Notes under the pieces: model-generated
Told to the model about the DNA's origin: nothing
The model's database searches: none
The model's input: the letters and a program-made list of their open reading frames with translations, nothing else
Position numbers and translations under genes: made by a program
Source of the DNA: Spirosoma oryzicola
GTDB taxonomy: Bacteria > Bacteroidota > Bacteroidia > Cytophagales > Spirosomataceae
Assembly (NCBI RefSeq): GCF_021233055.1
Contig: NZ_CP089538.1
Location: 3,364,501 to 3,428,500, forward strand
Direction: 5' to 3'
Length of the DNA stretch: 64,000 nucleotides
Shown here: positions 7,962 to 17,114 of the stretch, one piece after another
Position numbering within the stretch: the first letter of the stretch is position 1
Layout of the letters: each line of letters starts with the position of its first letter

Positions 7962-9659
7962 ATGACTCGGCTCTACCGACTACTGGCATCATCTCGACTA
8001 ACGATTCCCTTGTTACTGCTGCCGATTGCCGGTTTCTTTGTTTACTTTTTTGCTCTTCGCTACAACATTCCTTGGTTCGATGATTTTGAGAATATTCCTT
8101 ATTTTCTGGACCGGTTTCTCAACGCTCCGTCTGCCGGTGAATCCGTAGCCGCTTTGTTACGCCCGAACAACGAACACCGGGTGGTTTACGCCCGGCTCGT
8201 GGTTCTTGCTCACTATTACCTGACCGGGGGCATCAACTTCGCGAATCTGATGCTTTGGGCCAACGCCGGTCTGGTCCTGATTTTTTACCTTCTTTACCGC
8301 GCGCTCAGGAGTCAGGAACGCCTATCGCAATCCGCTCTGATCGGACTGCTTCCCGTACCACTGCTGCTTTTCACGGCGCAGAGCTACATTATGACGTTCA
8401 CGGCCATTTTCTCTCTGCAATATCTGGCCATCATTTCACTAGTCACACTCACGCTTTTTGTGCTCGCCGTCAACCGACCGCTTTACGTAGGCATTGCGCT
8501 GGCACTCGGCTTACTCAGCACGTTCAGTATGGGCAATGGGCTCCTGCTGTGGCCTGCCGGCGTTGGTATGCTGGTCCTGCAACGACGTTGGCAAGCGTTA
8601 GCTATCTGGATTATAGCCGGCGGGTTGAGCGTATACCTGTACTTTTTGGGTTATCCGGTTCAGCAGGGTAACGACGCGGGGTTTGCGTACGTATTGCAGC
8701 ATCCGCTACAAACGATTGCCGGTTTTCTAATTTTCTCCGGAAGTGTATTTGACTTATTTCCAACACTACCCGAAAAATACCGGTTTTTTCTGCCATTTCT
8801 GGCCGGTTTGGTTCTGATGATCGGCCTGGGTTACTGGCTGTTTCGCATGCTGGTTCGTTTTGTCAAAAGCGACAAAAATTATTCGTTCTTCGAGATCTTT
8901 GTTGCGGGCTGTCTGCTCTTTTTACTGGCCAACATTGCCCTGATCGCCTTTTTCAGACTTCGGTTTTATTTTGGCATGGCGCTCCACATCCCCTACCGGA
9001 TCTACGCTTTGGCCCTGTGGTCGGTTGCCAGCGTATTACTCTTTAGCCAACTTTCCGAAACGATACGCACCCGCATCTGGCCAGCGGTCTGGCTGCTTTT
9101 TCTGGGTCTTAATCTGCTGACGTATGGTACGTACATACCCGAAGCCATAGAACGTCGCAAACAAATGCAGGGCTTAACGTTCAATCAACTGCATAGCGAT
9201 ATTGGCCTTGGCGGAACCCGTAACTCTGAACTCGCACGGTATATCAGCAATCTAATTGTGCTAATGCGTGATCGAAACTGGTACCATCTCCCCAGCCCGG
9301 CCATCACACCCGACGAACAGCAACTTGCCAAACCCGTTGTTGCGACGACCGCAATGCCGCCCTTACAAGTCGCTCGTCAAGCGGATTATTTTGTTGTGGA
9401 CGGTACTACTCCAAACTACCATGTGGGACTTAATTCAGGAATTTATGTAATCATAAAATCGGCCCAGCACACCTACCTGGTATTCGCACCGAAAAACCGA
9501 CCGGTAACGTATAAACCGTGGCGGGTAGCTCCTGGCTTTTCGGCGGCTTTACCGATTCACTTAATGCAGCCGGGCCACTACCGACTGGGGCTTTTTCAGA
9601 CTCAGCCTGAACAGAGTACCATTCGGTTTGGCGACCAGTTTGTTGATATACCTGACTAA
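7962..9659 (+). CDS. Polytopic membrane protein, GT-C glycosyltransferase-like
   Basis: A 565-residue protein with many hydrophobic helices up to about residue 385 and a soluble C-terminal part of about 170 residues. The first external loop contains IPWFDDFENIPYF and then RPNNEHRVVYARL. An acidic pair in loop 1 is the usual GT-C signature, and the whole layout parallels the preceding protein. The hydrophilic C-terminal domain includes DYFVVDGTTPNYH and ends FGDQFVDIPD, perhaps a beta-rich domain. Substrate and exact family were not recognised. It is close behind the DUF6056-like gene (18 bases) and 100 bases before the GT2 gene, which has its own promoter-like element. Confidence 0.6.
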   Translation: MTRLYRLLASSRLTIPLLLLPIAGFFVYFFALRYNIPWFDDFENIPYFLDRFLNAPSAGESVAALLRPNNEHRVVYARLVVLAHYYLTGGINFANLMLWANAGLVLIFYLLYRALRSQERLSQSALIGLLPVPLLLFTAQSYIMTFTAIFSLQYLAIISLVTLTLFVLAVNRPLYVGIALALGLLSTFSMGNGLLLWPAGVGMLVLQRRWQALAIWIIAGGLSVYLYFLGYPVQQGNDAGFAYVLQHPLQTIAGFLIFSGSVFDLFPTLPEKYRFFLPFLAGLVLMIGLGYWLFRMLVRFVKSDKNYSFFEIFVAGCLLFLLANIALIAFFRLRFYFGMALHIPYRIYALALWSVASVLLFSQLSETIRTRIWPAVWLLFLGLNLLTYGTYIPEAIERRKQMQGLTFNQLHSDIGLGGTRNSELARYISNLIVLMRDRNWYHLPSPAITPDEQQLAKPVVATTAMPPLQVARQADYFVVDGTTPNYHVGLNSGIYVIIKSAQHTYLVFAPKNRPVTYKPWRVAPGFSAALPIHLMQPGHYRLGLFQTQPEQSTIRFGDQFVDIPD

Positions 9660-9731
9660 CACGGATACTCGCAATCGCCTACGGGATTGTGCTATACGCT
9701 AAATGTACAGGCATGTTTTAGGATAAAAGGC

Positions 9732-9739
9732 TATTTTTG
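9732..9739 (+). promoter_or_regulatory. -7 promoter element of the GT2 gene
   Basis: TATTTTTG matches TAnnTTTG, 20 bases before the TTG start of the glycosyltransferase. The implied leader is very short. No clear -33 TTTG was seen. Confidence 0.45.
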
Positions 9740-9759
9740 CCGCTCAAACCACCATCACG

Positions 9760-10728
9760 TTGGACACTAGAACCAATTCACTGCCTGATCAGATTAATGT
9801 TGTCATACCACTTTTCAACGATTGGCTGGCAGTAGGGCTGCTAATTGAGCGTATTCGGTCAGTGGTCGATGCGTCGATACAGAACCGGCTTGCTTTTTTA
9901 ATCGTAGATGACTGCTCGGCCATCAATTACGATACGTTACCCACCGGAGTCGGAAAATCCTTATCCATACTACGGCTGTTTCGGAACGTTGGCCACCAGA
10001 AAGCCATCGCCTTAGGCATTGCTTATTTGGCCGATCAGCCGGATCAATACCCCACTATTGTGATGGATTCCGACGGCGAAGACCGCCCGGAAGACATTGT
10101 GCAACTGGTGGAGCGAGGTATCGAAAAGCCGGGCCATGTTGTATTCGCGCATCGGGCCAAACGTCACGAAAGCCTTATGTTCCGGACGTTTTACATTGTT
10201 TATAAGTCTGTTTTCCAGTTATTGACGGGTAAGGTAATTACCTTTGGCAATTTTAGTCTGGTTCCAGCCGGTCAGTTGCGAAAACTAGCCCATGTCTCCG
10301 AAATCTGGAATAATTATCCGGGGGGTGTCATTCGCTCACGGCTTCCGTATACCGCTATTCCGCTCGAACGGGGTCGTCGCCTGGCTGGTGAATCGAAGAT
10401 GAATTTCGTGTCGCTGGTACTGCATGGCCTGAGTGCCGTCTCGGTACTGATCGACACAACCGCCATGCGACTCGTACTTTTTTGCATGATGATGCTTGTT
10501 GTGTCGATCTTTGGAATAAGTATTGTCTTGTTTTTAAAGTTTTTCACCAATACATCAACGCCCGGCTGGACGAGTAATCTGATCTTTTCGTTTTTGATTG
10601 TTATTCTCCAGGCATTCCTGATTTCATTGCTGCTCGTGTTCATGGTGCTGTCGTACCGAACACAGATCCAGTTTATTCCCGCCAAACAGTTTGGCGATTT
10701 TGTCGAGCGCGTTGAGCGCGTGTATTAA
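9760..10728 (+). CDS. GT2-family glycosyltransferase, DPM1/GtrB-like, membrane-anchored
   Basis: Family 2 glycosyltransferase of the type that moves a sugar from a nucleotide donor to polyprenyl phosphate. The GT-A domain has INVVIPLFND at the start, FLIVDDCS (first acidic site) and VMDSDGEDRPED (the donor-binding acidic motif, about residue 105-118). Two C-terminal hydrophobic helices (about 240-265 and 275-297) anchor it in the membrane, as in GtrB. The start is a TTG: no ATG occurs in frame until about residue 110, well inside the catalytic domain. Its product would supply the GT-C-like membrane enzymes on either side. Confidence 0.88.
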   Translation: MDTRTNSLPDQINVVIPLFNDWLAVGLLIERIRSVVDASIQNRLAFLIVDDCSAINYDTLPTGVGKSLSILRLFRNVGHQKAIALGIAYLADQPDQYPTIVMDSDGEDRPEDIVQLVERGIEKPGHVVFAHRAKRHESLMFRTFYIVYKSVFQLLTGKVITFGNFSLVPAGQLRKLAHVSEIWNNYPGGVIRSRLPYTAIPLERGRRLAGESKMNFVSLVLHGLSAVSVLIDTTAMRLVLFCMMMLVVSIFGISIVLFLKFFTNTSTPGWTSNLIFSFLIVILQAFLISLLLVFMVLSYRTQIQFIPAKQFGDFVERVERVY

Positions 10729-10820
10729 ATCAACGTGTTTTCAATTCGAAGTTTTTACGAGTGTGGACTTTGTTTGCACCCAAAACTTCGGGCTGAAACT
10801 CATAAACTAGATGTCAGTTT

Positions 10821-12116
10821 ATGACTATTGTTTATATCAAAGCAGCGGTTTCGGTTGCTTTAGGACTTTTCCTGATTGGACTGCTGTGGCAACGAACCGC
10901 AGTCGTCAATAAACTACAACGTTCTGGCGTATGGGTCCTCGACGGTTGCTGGGTAGCTTTCCGATTGATTCCATTCATCGTTACCTATATCGTCCTCGGC
11001 TATCAACCCCAGTCGGATGTAGCTACGTTTTATTATCCCATTGGCATGTCGGCCTTACAGGGTGGGGTTCCCTACCGCGATGTATACAGTTGCTATTCGC
11101 CGTTGTTCGGGTACTGGCTTGCGCCGTTCCTGAGCCTGTGGAGCGATATGCGTATGGTGGTCCTTGCCATGATGATCGTTGAAGGACTGGCCGTTCGGCT
11201 GACGTTTCACTACTATCAGACGCAGGAGTCGCTCGGCGAACGACTGTTCCGAGGTGTGTTTTATTATATCCTACCTCTGCCCCTCGTCATGTGCGTGTTC
11301 AGCGGACAGGAAGACGTTATTCTCTGGCTGTTTGCCCTACTGGCTATTCCGCTGATGCAATCAAGACCTTATGCCGCCGGGCTGGTACTTGGTCTGGGAA
11401 TGCTGGCAACCAAAGCCGTTTTTATCCTGCTGCTTATTCCAGTCTGGCTGCTCAGTCTGCGTAATCTGCGGTTTGTATCGTGGTTCACAGCAGGCTTATT
11501 GACTGTCGGCATTCCTGCTATACTTTTTCTTTATTTCAAAGCGGGCCTACCCCTATTCATTGAGCAGCAATCGCACGAAGGCGATTTCCTAAAAGCACCC
11601 AACTGGCGTTCGATTTCAAATCCCTTCCTGACCGAAGGACTCCGCTCGGCAAATGACCTGTGGAAATGGGGCGGTTTATTGATTACGCTTCTGATCATGC
11701 TCGTTGGGGTATGGCGAATTTACTCGTCCCGCAAAAACTGGCGGTATCAGGATTATCTACCATTTCTGTACATCCTGACCTACAGTGTCATGAGCATTGT
11801 CCAGCAAAATGCGATCAGCAACTACGCGTATCTGTTTATGTTGCCGCTCGTTTTCACCATGACCAATTTCCGACGGACCTGGTTTTGCGTTGGGCTAATC
11901 GGGTTCAACATTCTGGCGGCTATCCATCCGTCGCTGTGGTGGCGGCTTGGTATGCCCTACTACAACCGGTTGACGGCCCTGGTAACCCCAGTTGCCGCGC
12001 TGGAATATTCGATTGAACTGCTCATATTTACTGGATTTATCTACTACGCCATTCGGGCAATGAACGCGCTGCGCCGACCCAAGTCGGTTGCGCAGGCAGA
12101 ACCATATGCTGTTTAA
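10821..12116 (+). CDS. Polytopic membrane protein, GT87/DUF2029-like mannosyltransferase-type
   Basis: A 431-residue protein with about ten hydrophobic segments. The loop after the second helix holds QSDVATFYYPIGMSALQGG followed by PYRDVYSCYSPLFGY. This D-x(n)-YRDxxxxYSPL pattern is typical of GT87 and related GT-C enzymes that act on polyprenyl-phosphate sugars. It lies 92 bases after the GT2 gene, which may make the lipid-linked donor. The 3' end overlaps the MBOAT gene by 11 bases, so the two are probably translated together. The exact substrate is unknown. Confidence 0.68.
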   Translation: MTIVYIKAAVSVALGLFLIGLLWQRTAVVNKLQRSGVWVLDGCWVAFRLIPFIVTYIVLGYQPQSDVATFYYPIGMSALQGGVPYRDVYSCYSPLFGYWLAPFLSLWSDMRMVVLAMMIVEGLAVRLTFHYYQTQESLGERLFRGVFYYILPLPLVMCVFSGQEDVILWLFALLAIPLMQSRPYAAGLVLGLGMLATKAVFILLLIPVWLLSLRNLRFVSWFTAGLLTVGIPAILFLYFKAGLPLFIEQQSHEGDFLKAPNWRSISNPFLTEGLRSANDLWKWGGLLITLLIMLVGVWRIYSSRKNWRYQDYLPFLYILTYSVMSIVQQNAISNYAYLFMLPLVFTMTNFRRTWFCVGLIGFNILAAIHPSLWWRLGMPYYNRLTALVTPVAALEYSIELLIFTGFIYYAIRAMNALRRPKSVAQAEPYAV

Positions 12117-13638
12117 TTCGCTTCAGTTTTTACTGTTTTTTATTGTTGTAACACTCGCTTACTTTAGTCTGAAGTGGCAGGGGCGCTGGATACTGCTGCT
12201 GCTGGCGAGTTTTTACTTCTACATGGTGTTTAAGCCAGCGTACGTGCTGATCTTATTCGCAACTATTGTTATTGACTACATTGCGGGGATCTGGCTCGAA
12301 AAAACGCACGGCAAAGCCCGTAAGTGGCTGCTCGTTGTGTCGTTGGTCACGAACATTGGCATTCTTGCTTTTTTTAAATACCTCGGCTTTTTTACCGAGA
12401 ATATTTCCTGGCTGTTCGAGCATCTACATATGCCAGAAGCAGCTGACCGGGCTTTCAACCTGGGCAATCGACTTTTCGTGAGAGTGCTTCGTTTCTTTGG
12501 CGAAACAGGCATTACGTCGTTCAAAAACAACATGAGCATTCTTCCGGTTGGGCTCTCGTTCCATACGTTTCAAGCGATGAGCTATACCATCGAGGTGTAT
12601 CGGGGTAATCAGAAAGCAGAACGGCACTTCGGAATATACGCTCTCTATGTCATGTTTTATCCGCAGTTGGTAGCCGGACCGATTGAACGACCGCAAAACG
12701 TGCTCTGGCAGTTTCACAAGCAATTCTCTTACGACGCGGAAAACGTAAAAGCCGGTTTGATGCAAATGGCGTTCGGCTTTTTTAAGAAAGTAGTGATTGC
12801 CGACCGCTTAGCGATGCTTGTTGATCATGCTTACGGCGATCCGTCGGCGCATAACGGACTGACGTTACTGGCCGCAACGTTTTTTTATACCATCCAGATA
12901 TACTGCGACTTTTCGGGCTATTCCGATATTGCCATCGGGGCCGCGCGCGTGATGGGCTTTACGCTCATGGAAAACTTTCGGACGCCGTACATCGCCCAGT
13001 CCGTTTCGGAATTCTGGCGACGGTGGCACATTTCGCTATCGACCTGGTTTCGCGATTACCTGTATATTCCGCTTGGTGGCAACCGCAAAGGTGAGTTCCG
13101 GCAGTACCTGAACATGATGATCGTTTTTCTGGCGAGCGGTCTGTGGCACGGCCCTAACTGGACTTACGTGATCTGGGGTGGGCTGAACGGCTTTTATCAG
13201 ATTCTGGCCGTTCTACGGGATAAATTGCTAGCTCGGCTCGGCTTCTCGTCAACGCCACCCCGAATGATCACCTCCCCCGCCAGTGAGCGCCAATCGGATC
13301 GATCACCTGTACGGGTCGTCGTCAACGTGCTGATCACCTTCGTACTGATTATGCTGACATGGGTGTTTTTCCGCGCCCGAAGCGTGGGTGACGCGTTTCT
13401 GGTTCTACAACGGATTACAACCCTATCGCCCAGCGATCACATCGACAGCCCTATGAATGCCACCGAAATGTGGTTTAGCCTGTTCCTGATTGCGTTCCTC
13501 CTCATCAAAGAGTATTACTACCTTTACATTCCGACACGCAACACCGTCCGGTTCGCAGTGCTGTTTGTCCTGATTACGTTTGTGACGTACTTCTTTGGTG
13601 TCTTCTCGTCCAATCAGTTTATTTACTTCCAGTTCTAA
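12106..13638 (+). CDS. MBOAT-family O-acyltransferase (AlgI/DltB-like)
   Basis: Membrane-bound O-acyltransferase that moves acyl groups, usually acetyl, across the membrane to extracytoplasmic polysaccharides. The 510-residue protein has about ten helices and the family core RRWHISLSTWFRDYLYIPLG (about residues 305-325). The presumed catalytic histidine is in SGLWHGPNWT (His348). The ATG at 12106 is preferred over one six codons earlier because it gives MLFNSLQFLLFF, the usual AlgI-type N-terminus. It overlaps the preceding gene by 11 bases. An AlgJ/DltD-type partner is not adjacent. A 31-bp perfect inverted repeat follows the stop codon at once. Confidence 0.93.
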   Translation: MLFNSLQFLLFFIVVTLAYFSLKWQGRWILLLLASFYFYMVFKPAYVLILFATIVIDYIAGIWLEKTHGKARKWLLVVSLVTNIGILAFFKYLGFFTENISWLFEHLHMPEAADRAFNLGNRLFVRVLRFFGETGITSFKNNMSILPVGLSFHTFQAMSYTIEVYRGNQKAERHFGIYALYVMFYPQLVAGPIERPQNVLWQFHKQFSYDAENVKAGLMQMAFGFFKKVVIADRLAMLVDHAYGDPSAHNGLTLLAATFFYTIQIYCDFSGYSDIAIGAARVMGFTLMENFRTPYIAQSVSEFWRRWHISLSTWFRDYLYIPLGGNRKGEFRQYLNMMIVFLASGLWHGPNWTYVIWGGLNGFYQILAVLRDKLLARLGFSSTPPRMITSPASERQSDRSPVRVVVNVLITFVLIMLTWVFFRARSVGDAFLVLQRITTLSPSDHIDSPMNATEMWFSLFLIAFLLIKEYYYLYIPTRNTVRFAVLFVLITFVTYFFGVFSSNQFIYFQF

Positions 13639-13704
13639 AAAAATTGTGGGGTATTGGTGGTGTCGGGTTCTCAAACCCGACACCACCAATACCCCACAAT
13701 TTTT
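13639..13704. terminator. 31-bp perfect inverted repeat between convergent genes
   Basis: Arms at 13639-13669 and 13674-13704 are exact reverse complements, separated by CTCA. The outer ends are A5 and T5, so it can terminate transcription from both sides. The left arm starts at the base after the MBOAT stop codon. The stem is much longer than an ordinary terminator. Confidence 0.85.
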
Positions 13705-13722
13705 ACACGTTAACGACTCGTT

Positions 13723-15435
13723 CTACACTAAGCCTTTTTTCATGGCTTTCACTGCATAATCGACCGAACGGGCGCTCATGGCCATGTAGGTTAGCGATGG
13801 GTTTTGCGTCGAGGTTGAGGTCATACTCGAACCATCGGTTACAAACACATTCTTAACGGCGTGGAGCTGATTCCACTTGTTGAGCATCGACGTTTTAGGA
13901 TCTTTACCCATCCGAACGCCACCCATTTCGTGGATATCCAGTCCTGGATTCCGGCGGTCGTCGCGCACCCGGATATTGGTAAAACCAGCCGCCGTAAACA
14001 TTTCGGTCATCTGCTCCTGATAATCTTTGACCATTTTGTCATCGTTATCATCGTAAGCAATCGAGATTTTTAGCTGCGGAATACCAAACGGATCTTTTTG
14101 ATTGGCGTCGAGCGCAACGTAGTTCGTTTCTTTCGGAATCGTTTCGCCCATCATGTGCGAACCCACGGACCAACCACCTAATTCGGGATTGAGCAGACTT
14201 TGCTTTAAGTCGGCTCCAATACCATCCTGGTTTGAGCGCGAAACACGATTGGCAGAGAACCCAGCCGCGTAACCCCGCAGAAAGTCGGTCTCCTGCTTGT
14301 AGACGTTACGGAAACGCGGAATATACGGACCGTTTGGACGACGGCCATCGGTGGTCGAATCGAGGTTGCCGTCATATTGCGCTGAAATACCGGCCCGGTA
14401 GTTGTGGAAAGCAACGTATTTACCCAGTACACCGCTGTCGTTACCTAATCCGTTCGGAAAACGATGCGAGGTTGAGTTCAGCAGAACCAGGTTTGAGTTC
14501 AACGCTGCCGCATTCAGGAAAATAATGTGGGCATAAAACTCCTGCATCTGCTTCGTGTTGGCATCAATGATCCGAACGCCAGTTGCCCGCCCCTTCTGCT
14601 CATCGTAAATAATCGAGTGAACGACCGAGTCTGGACGCAGGGTCATTTTACCGGTTCTGGCAGCCCAGGGGATCGTTGATGAATTGCTGCTGAAATATCC
14701 ACCAAACGGACAGCCACGCTCACAAATGGTCCGGTGCTGACACTGTGCCCGACCTTGTTGCAAATGAATCGGCTGAGGCTTGGTAATATGGGCCGCCCGA
14801 CCCATAATTACGTGACGATCTTTGTAACGACCTGCTACTTTCTGCTGGAAATGCTTTTCTACACAGTTCCATTCGTGGGGCGGCAGAAACTCGCCATCGG
14901 GTAGCGTAGCGAGCCCGTCTTTATTACCGGTAATCCCCGCAAAGCGTTCGACATAGCTGTACCAGGGAGCCAGATCGGCGTAACGAATGGGCCAGTCAAC
15001 CGCAAAACCGTCACGAGCCGGACCTTCAAAATCGAAGTCGCTCCACCGTTGCGTTTGCCGCGCCCACATCAGCGATTTTCCCCCTACCTGATAGCCCCGA
15101 ATCCAGTCGAACGGCTTCTCCTGAATGTACGGGTGTTCGGCGTCTTTCACGAAAAACTGCTGCGTCCCTTCGTAAAAAGCATAGCACTTGCTAATGATCG
15201 GATTGGCATCCTTTACTTCTTTGGTTAGCTGCCCCCGGTGTTCAAACTCCCAGGGCTGCGTCATGGTCGTTGGGTAATCGGTCACGTGCCGAACATCCCG
15301 ACCCCGTTCCAGAACAAGCGTACGAAGCCCTTTACCGGTAAGTTCTTTAGCGGCCCAGCCCCCACTGATACCCGACCCAATTACGATCGCGTCGTAGGTG
15401 TTCTGTGCTTTAGCGTCAATATTCAGATTTGCCAT
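13723..15435 (-). CDS. GMC-family FAD-dependent oxidoreductase (sugar/alcohol dehydrogenase type)
   Basis: Oxidises an alcohol or sugar with FAD. The N-terminal dinucleotide motif is IVIGSGISGGWAAKEL (about residues 16-31) and a GMC stretch YQVGGKSLMWARQTQRW follows near residue 115. A Cys-rich element CERGCPFGG is near residue 238. The active-site region has DIHEMGGVRMG and the C-terminal FAD-binding strand has FVTDGSSMTSTSTQNP, which occurs in the gluconate-dehydrogenase-like branch. The 570-residue length fits. No signal peptide is visible. The partner gene 75 bases upstream encodes a small subunit 3-like protein, so the two likely form one enzyme. The physiological substrate is unknown. 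Confidence 0.92.
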   Translation of the reverse strand: MANLNIDAKAQNTYDAIVIGSGISGGWAAKELTGKGLRTLVLERGRDVRHVTDYPTTMTQPWEFEHRGQLTKEVKDANPIISKCYAFYEGTQQFFVKDAEHPYIQEKPFDWIRGYQVGGKSLMWARQTQRWSDFDFEGPARDGFAVDWPIRYADLAPWYSYVERFAGITGNKDGLATLPDGEFLPPHEWNCVEKHFQQKVAGRYKDRHVIMGRAAHITKPQPIHLQQGRAQCQHRTICERGCPFGGYFSSNSSTIPWAARTGKMTLRPDSVVHSIIYDEQKGRATGVRIIDANTKQMQEFYAHIIFLNAAALNSNLVLLNSTSHRFPNGLGNDSGVLGKYVAFHNYRAGISAQYDGNLDSTTDGRRPNGPYIPRFRNVYKQETDFLRGYAAGFSANRVSRSNQDGIGADLKQSLLNPELGGWSVGSHMMGETIPKETNYVALDANQKDPFGIPQLKISIAYDDNDDKMVKDYQEQMTEMFTAAGFTNIRVRDDRRNPGLDIHEMGGVRMGKDPKTSMLNKWNQLHAVKNVFVTDGSSMTSTSTQNPSLTYMAMSARSVDYAVKAMKKGLV

Positions 15436-15510
15436 GTTGAAAGTATGCTGATGGAACAGACTTACGGTTCAGCTAGCTACGTCCGTACAGTCAGTACCAC
15501 AAACGACGGA

Positions 15511-16059
15511 TTATTTAGTCGGAGTTTGTGAAATCGCCTTGGTTGGTACAGGAACACAGCCGTAATAGTGGCCGGGGATAAACTGGTAGTGAGTCAGGTT
15601 GGTCATAACATACTCCGAGTTCAAGTATCCCCGAATGGTCATGCCTTTCACCATCGAATAGAAGTCTTTCTGCGCGGGTAGCGTGGATTGCGAAAACTGG
15701 GTCAGCAGCGCCGTACGCTGCGTTGCATCGCCCTCCCGAAACGGTTTACCGAATGTTTTCTGCGCTTGTTCGTCTATCGCCGTCAACCCATTCAGGAACG
15801 TTTCCTGCGCGGGCTTATCGTAGCAATCAGCTACAATCTTTTGGATAAACTGATGCACATTCAGGGCTTTGGCGCCTGGGGTATCGGTAACCGGGATGAT
15901 GGTTTCGACAATCTGGGCGAGTAAGTCGTCTTGACTGGACGAAAGAAATTTGCTGGTTAACTGAACAGTTTCGGAGGTCCAGCTATTGGCCCAGGCTGGC
16001 AGGCTGATGAGAGCCCCGGCGGCCATCGCCATTGATTTAAGCGCACTACGTCTTTCCAC
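15511..16059 (-). CDS. Gluconate 2-dehydrogenase subunit 3-family protein
   Basis: Small subunit that accompanies GMC-type dehydrogenases and is thought to help export or assemble them. The 182 residues begin MERRSALKSMAMAAGALISL, a twin-arginine-like signal with a hydrophobic stretch ending AWA. The mature part contains LLAQIVETIIPVTDTPGAKAL, the recognisable family core, then FIQKIVADCYD. It is the first gene of a two-gene leftward unit with the GMC oxidoreductase. A TATCTTTG -7 element lies 32 bases upstream. The GMC partner itself lacks a signal peptide, which fits joint Tat export of a folded complex (inference). Confidence 0.88.
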   Translation of the reverse strand: MERRSALKSMAMAAGALISLPAWANSWTSETVQLTSKFLSSSQDDLLAQIVETIIPVTDTPGAKALNVHQFIQKIVADCYDKPAQETFLNGLTAIDEQAQKTFGKPFREGDATQRTALLTQFSQSTLPAQKDFYSMVKGMTIRGYLNSEYVMTNLTHYQFIPGHYYGCVPVPTKAISQTPTK

Positions 16060-16090
16060 AGCAGGTTGTTATCGGTTCAATTTACTCTTC

Positions 16091-16098
16091 CAAAGATA
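16091..16098 (-). promoter_or_regulatory. -7 promoter element of the GMC dehydrogenase pair
   Basis: The minus strand reads TATCTTTG, an exact TAnnTTTG match, about 32 bases before the ATG of the subunit 3 gene. This gives a leader of about 25 bases. Confidence 0.55.
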
Positions 16099-16142
16099 CA
16101 AAATCTAGTAGACTAAAGCGGTACAACAACCTCGTAAAACAC

Positions 16143-16173
16143 AAAAAACCGGGCAACAAATTTTGTTGCCCGG
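16143..16173 (-). terminator. Terminator of the DUF4142 gene
   Basis: CCGGGCAACAAA (16149-16160) pairs with TTTGTTGCCCGG (16162-16173). On the minus strand the stem is followed by T6, so it ends leftward transcription from the DUF4142 gene, 39 bases after its stop. Confidence 0.85.
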
Positions 16174-16212
16174 CCTCTTTACCGAGTATTTATACGGAAT
16201 AGAGCCGCTTGT

Positions 16213-16869
16213 TTACTTCGATCCCATACCGCTGCTACCAGCCATCTTATTAAGCACTTCTTTCGACACTTTCAGGTGCGTTTTAACCAGTGGGTGAGCC
16301 GCTTTTGCAACATCCTTCAACGCTGGGTCCGACGCATTCGATTTAACCATCGACATCACTTTATCCAGCTTTTCGTGACCGTTCACACCGCTCTCCTGTA
16401 CATACATCCGGTCTAGCTCCATGCCCGACATGCCTTGCATTTTAGACACCATCGCCTGCGTTTCGGCATCGGGTTCCGACGGTAACGTTACGCCTTTCGC
16501 ACTGGCAATTTCCTTTAGCTTGGCCGACAGTCCGGTTTGTTCGTCAACCTCAGCCTGCGCTAGTTCGCGCACTTCGTTGTTGCTTGTTTTTTGCAGGGCG
16601 GCTTTGCTTACTTCCAGTTGCATCATACCCCCTTTGGCAACCTGCATCATCAGATCCTGATCGGCACTAGATAATTTGGCGTTACCCGCACTGATGGCGC
16701 TTACAGCCGCGGCTCCTTTTTTGTTCTGACGATCGAACTCCGACTTACTTTCTTTACCGACCATGTTGGTCGATCCGGTGTTCGTCATACCACTGTTTTG
16801 CTGAGCCAGCGAGAGACTTGTCACTGACAAAACCGTCAGGAATCCAAGAGCGAGTGATTTAGTTTTCAT
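16213..16869 (-). CDS. DUF4142-family secreted protein
   Basis: Exported protein of unknown function, 218 residues. The signal peptide is MKTKSLALGFLTVLSVTSLSLAQ. The mature part is helical and rich in Lys, Ala and Met. It carries the DUF4142 core LSSADQDLMMQVAKGGMMQLE, then SNNEVRELAQAEVDEQTGL and DRMYVQESGVNGHEKLDKV. The fold is related to ferritin-like four-helix bundles, but metal ligands cannot be assigned here. It appears to be a single-gene unit with its own terminator. The C-terminus is short and Gly/Ser-rich. Confidence 0.9.
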   Translation of the reverse strand: MKTKSLALGFLTVLSVTSLSLAQQNSGMTNTGSTNMVGKESKSEFDRQNKKGAAAVSAISAGNAKLSSADQDLMMQVAKGGMMQLEVSKAALQKTSNNEVRELAQAEVDEQTGLSAKLKEIASAKGVTLPSEPDAETQAMVSKMQGMSGMELDRMYVQESGVNGHEKLDKVMSMVKSNASDPALKDVAKAAHPLVKTHLKVSKEVLNKMAGSSGMGSK

Positions 16870-17114
16870 AGCGTTATTGAGTTGAAAAAAATATTAATTA
16901 CCCACCCCTAACGGATTGAATAAATCTACTGTTTATAAAAAACTCTAAAATCTATAGAGTATTTTGAGATAAGCCCCGTAGCCTCATAAACGCGACCAAG
17001 ATTGAACAAAATAGGCCTTAAAACGGCCAAAACGCACTATTTACCGAAGCGACGAATAACGCGTTTCAGCTATCGACCGATCAACAACGCCTTCAGTCAC
17101 CAATATGATTCTGG

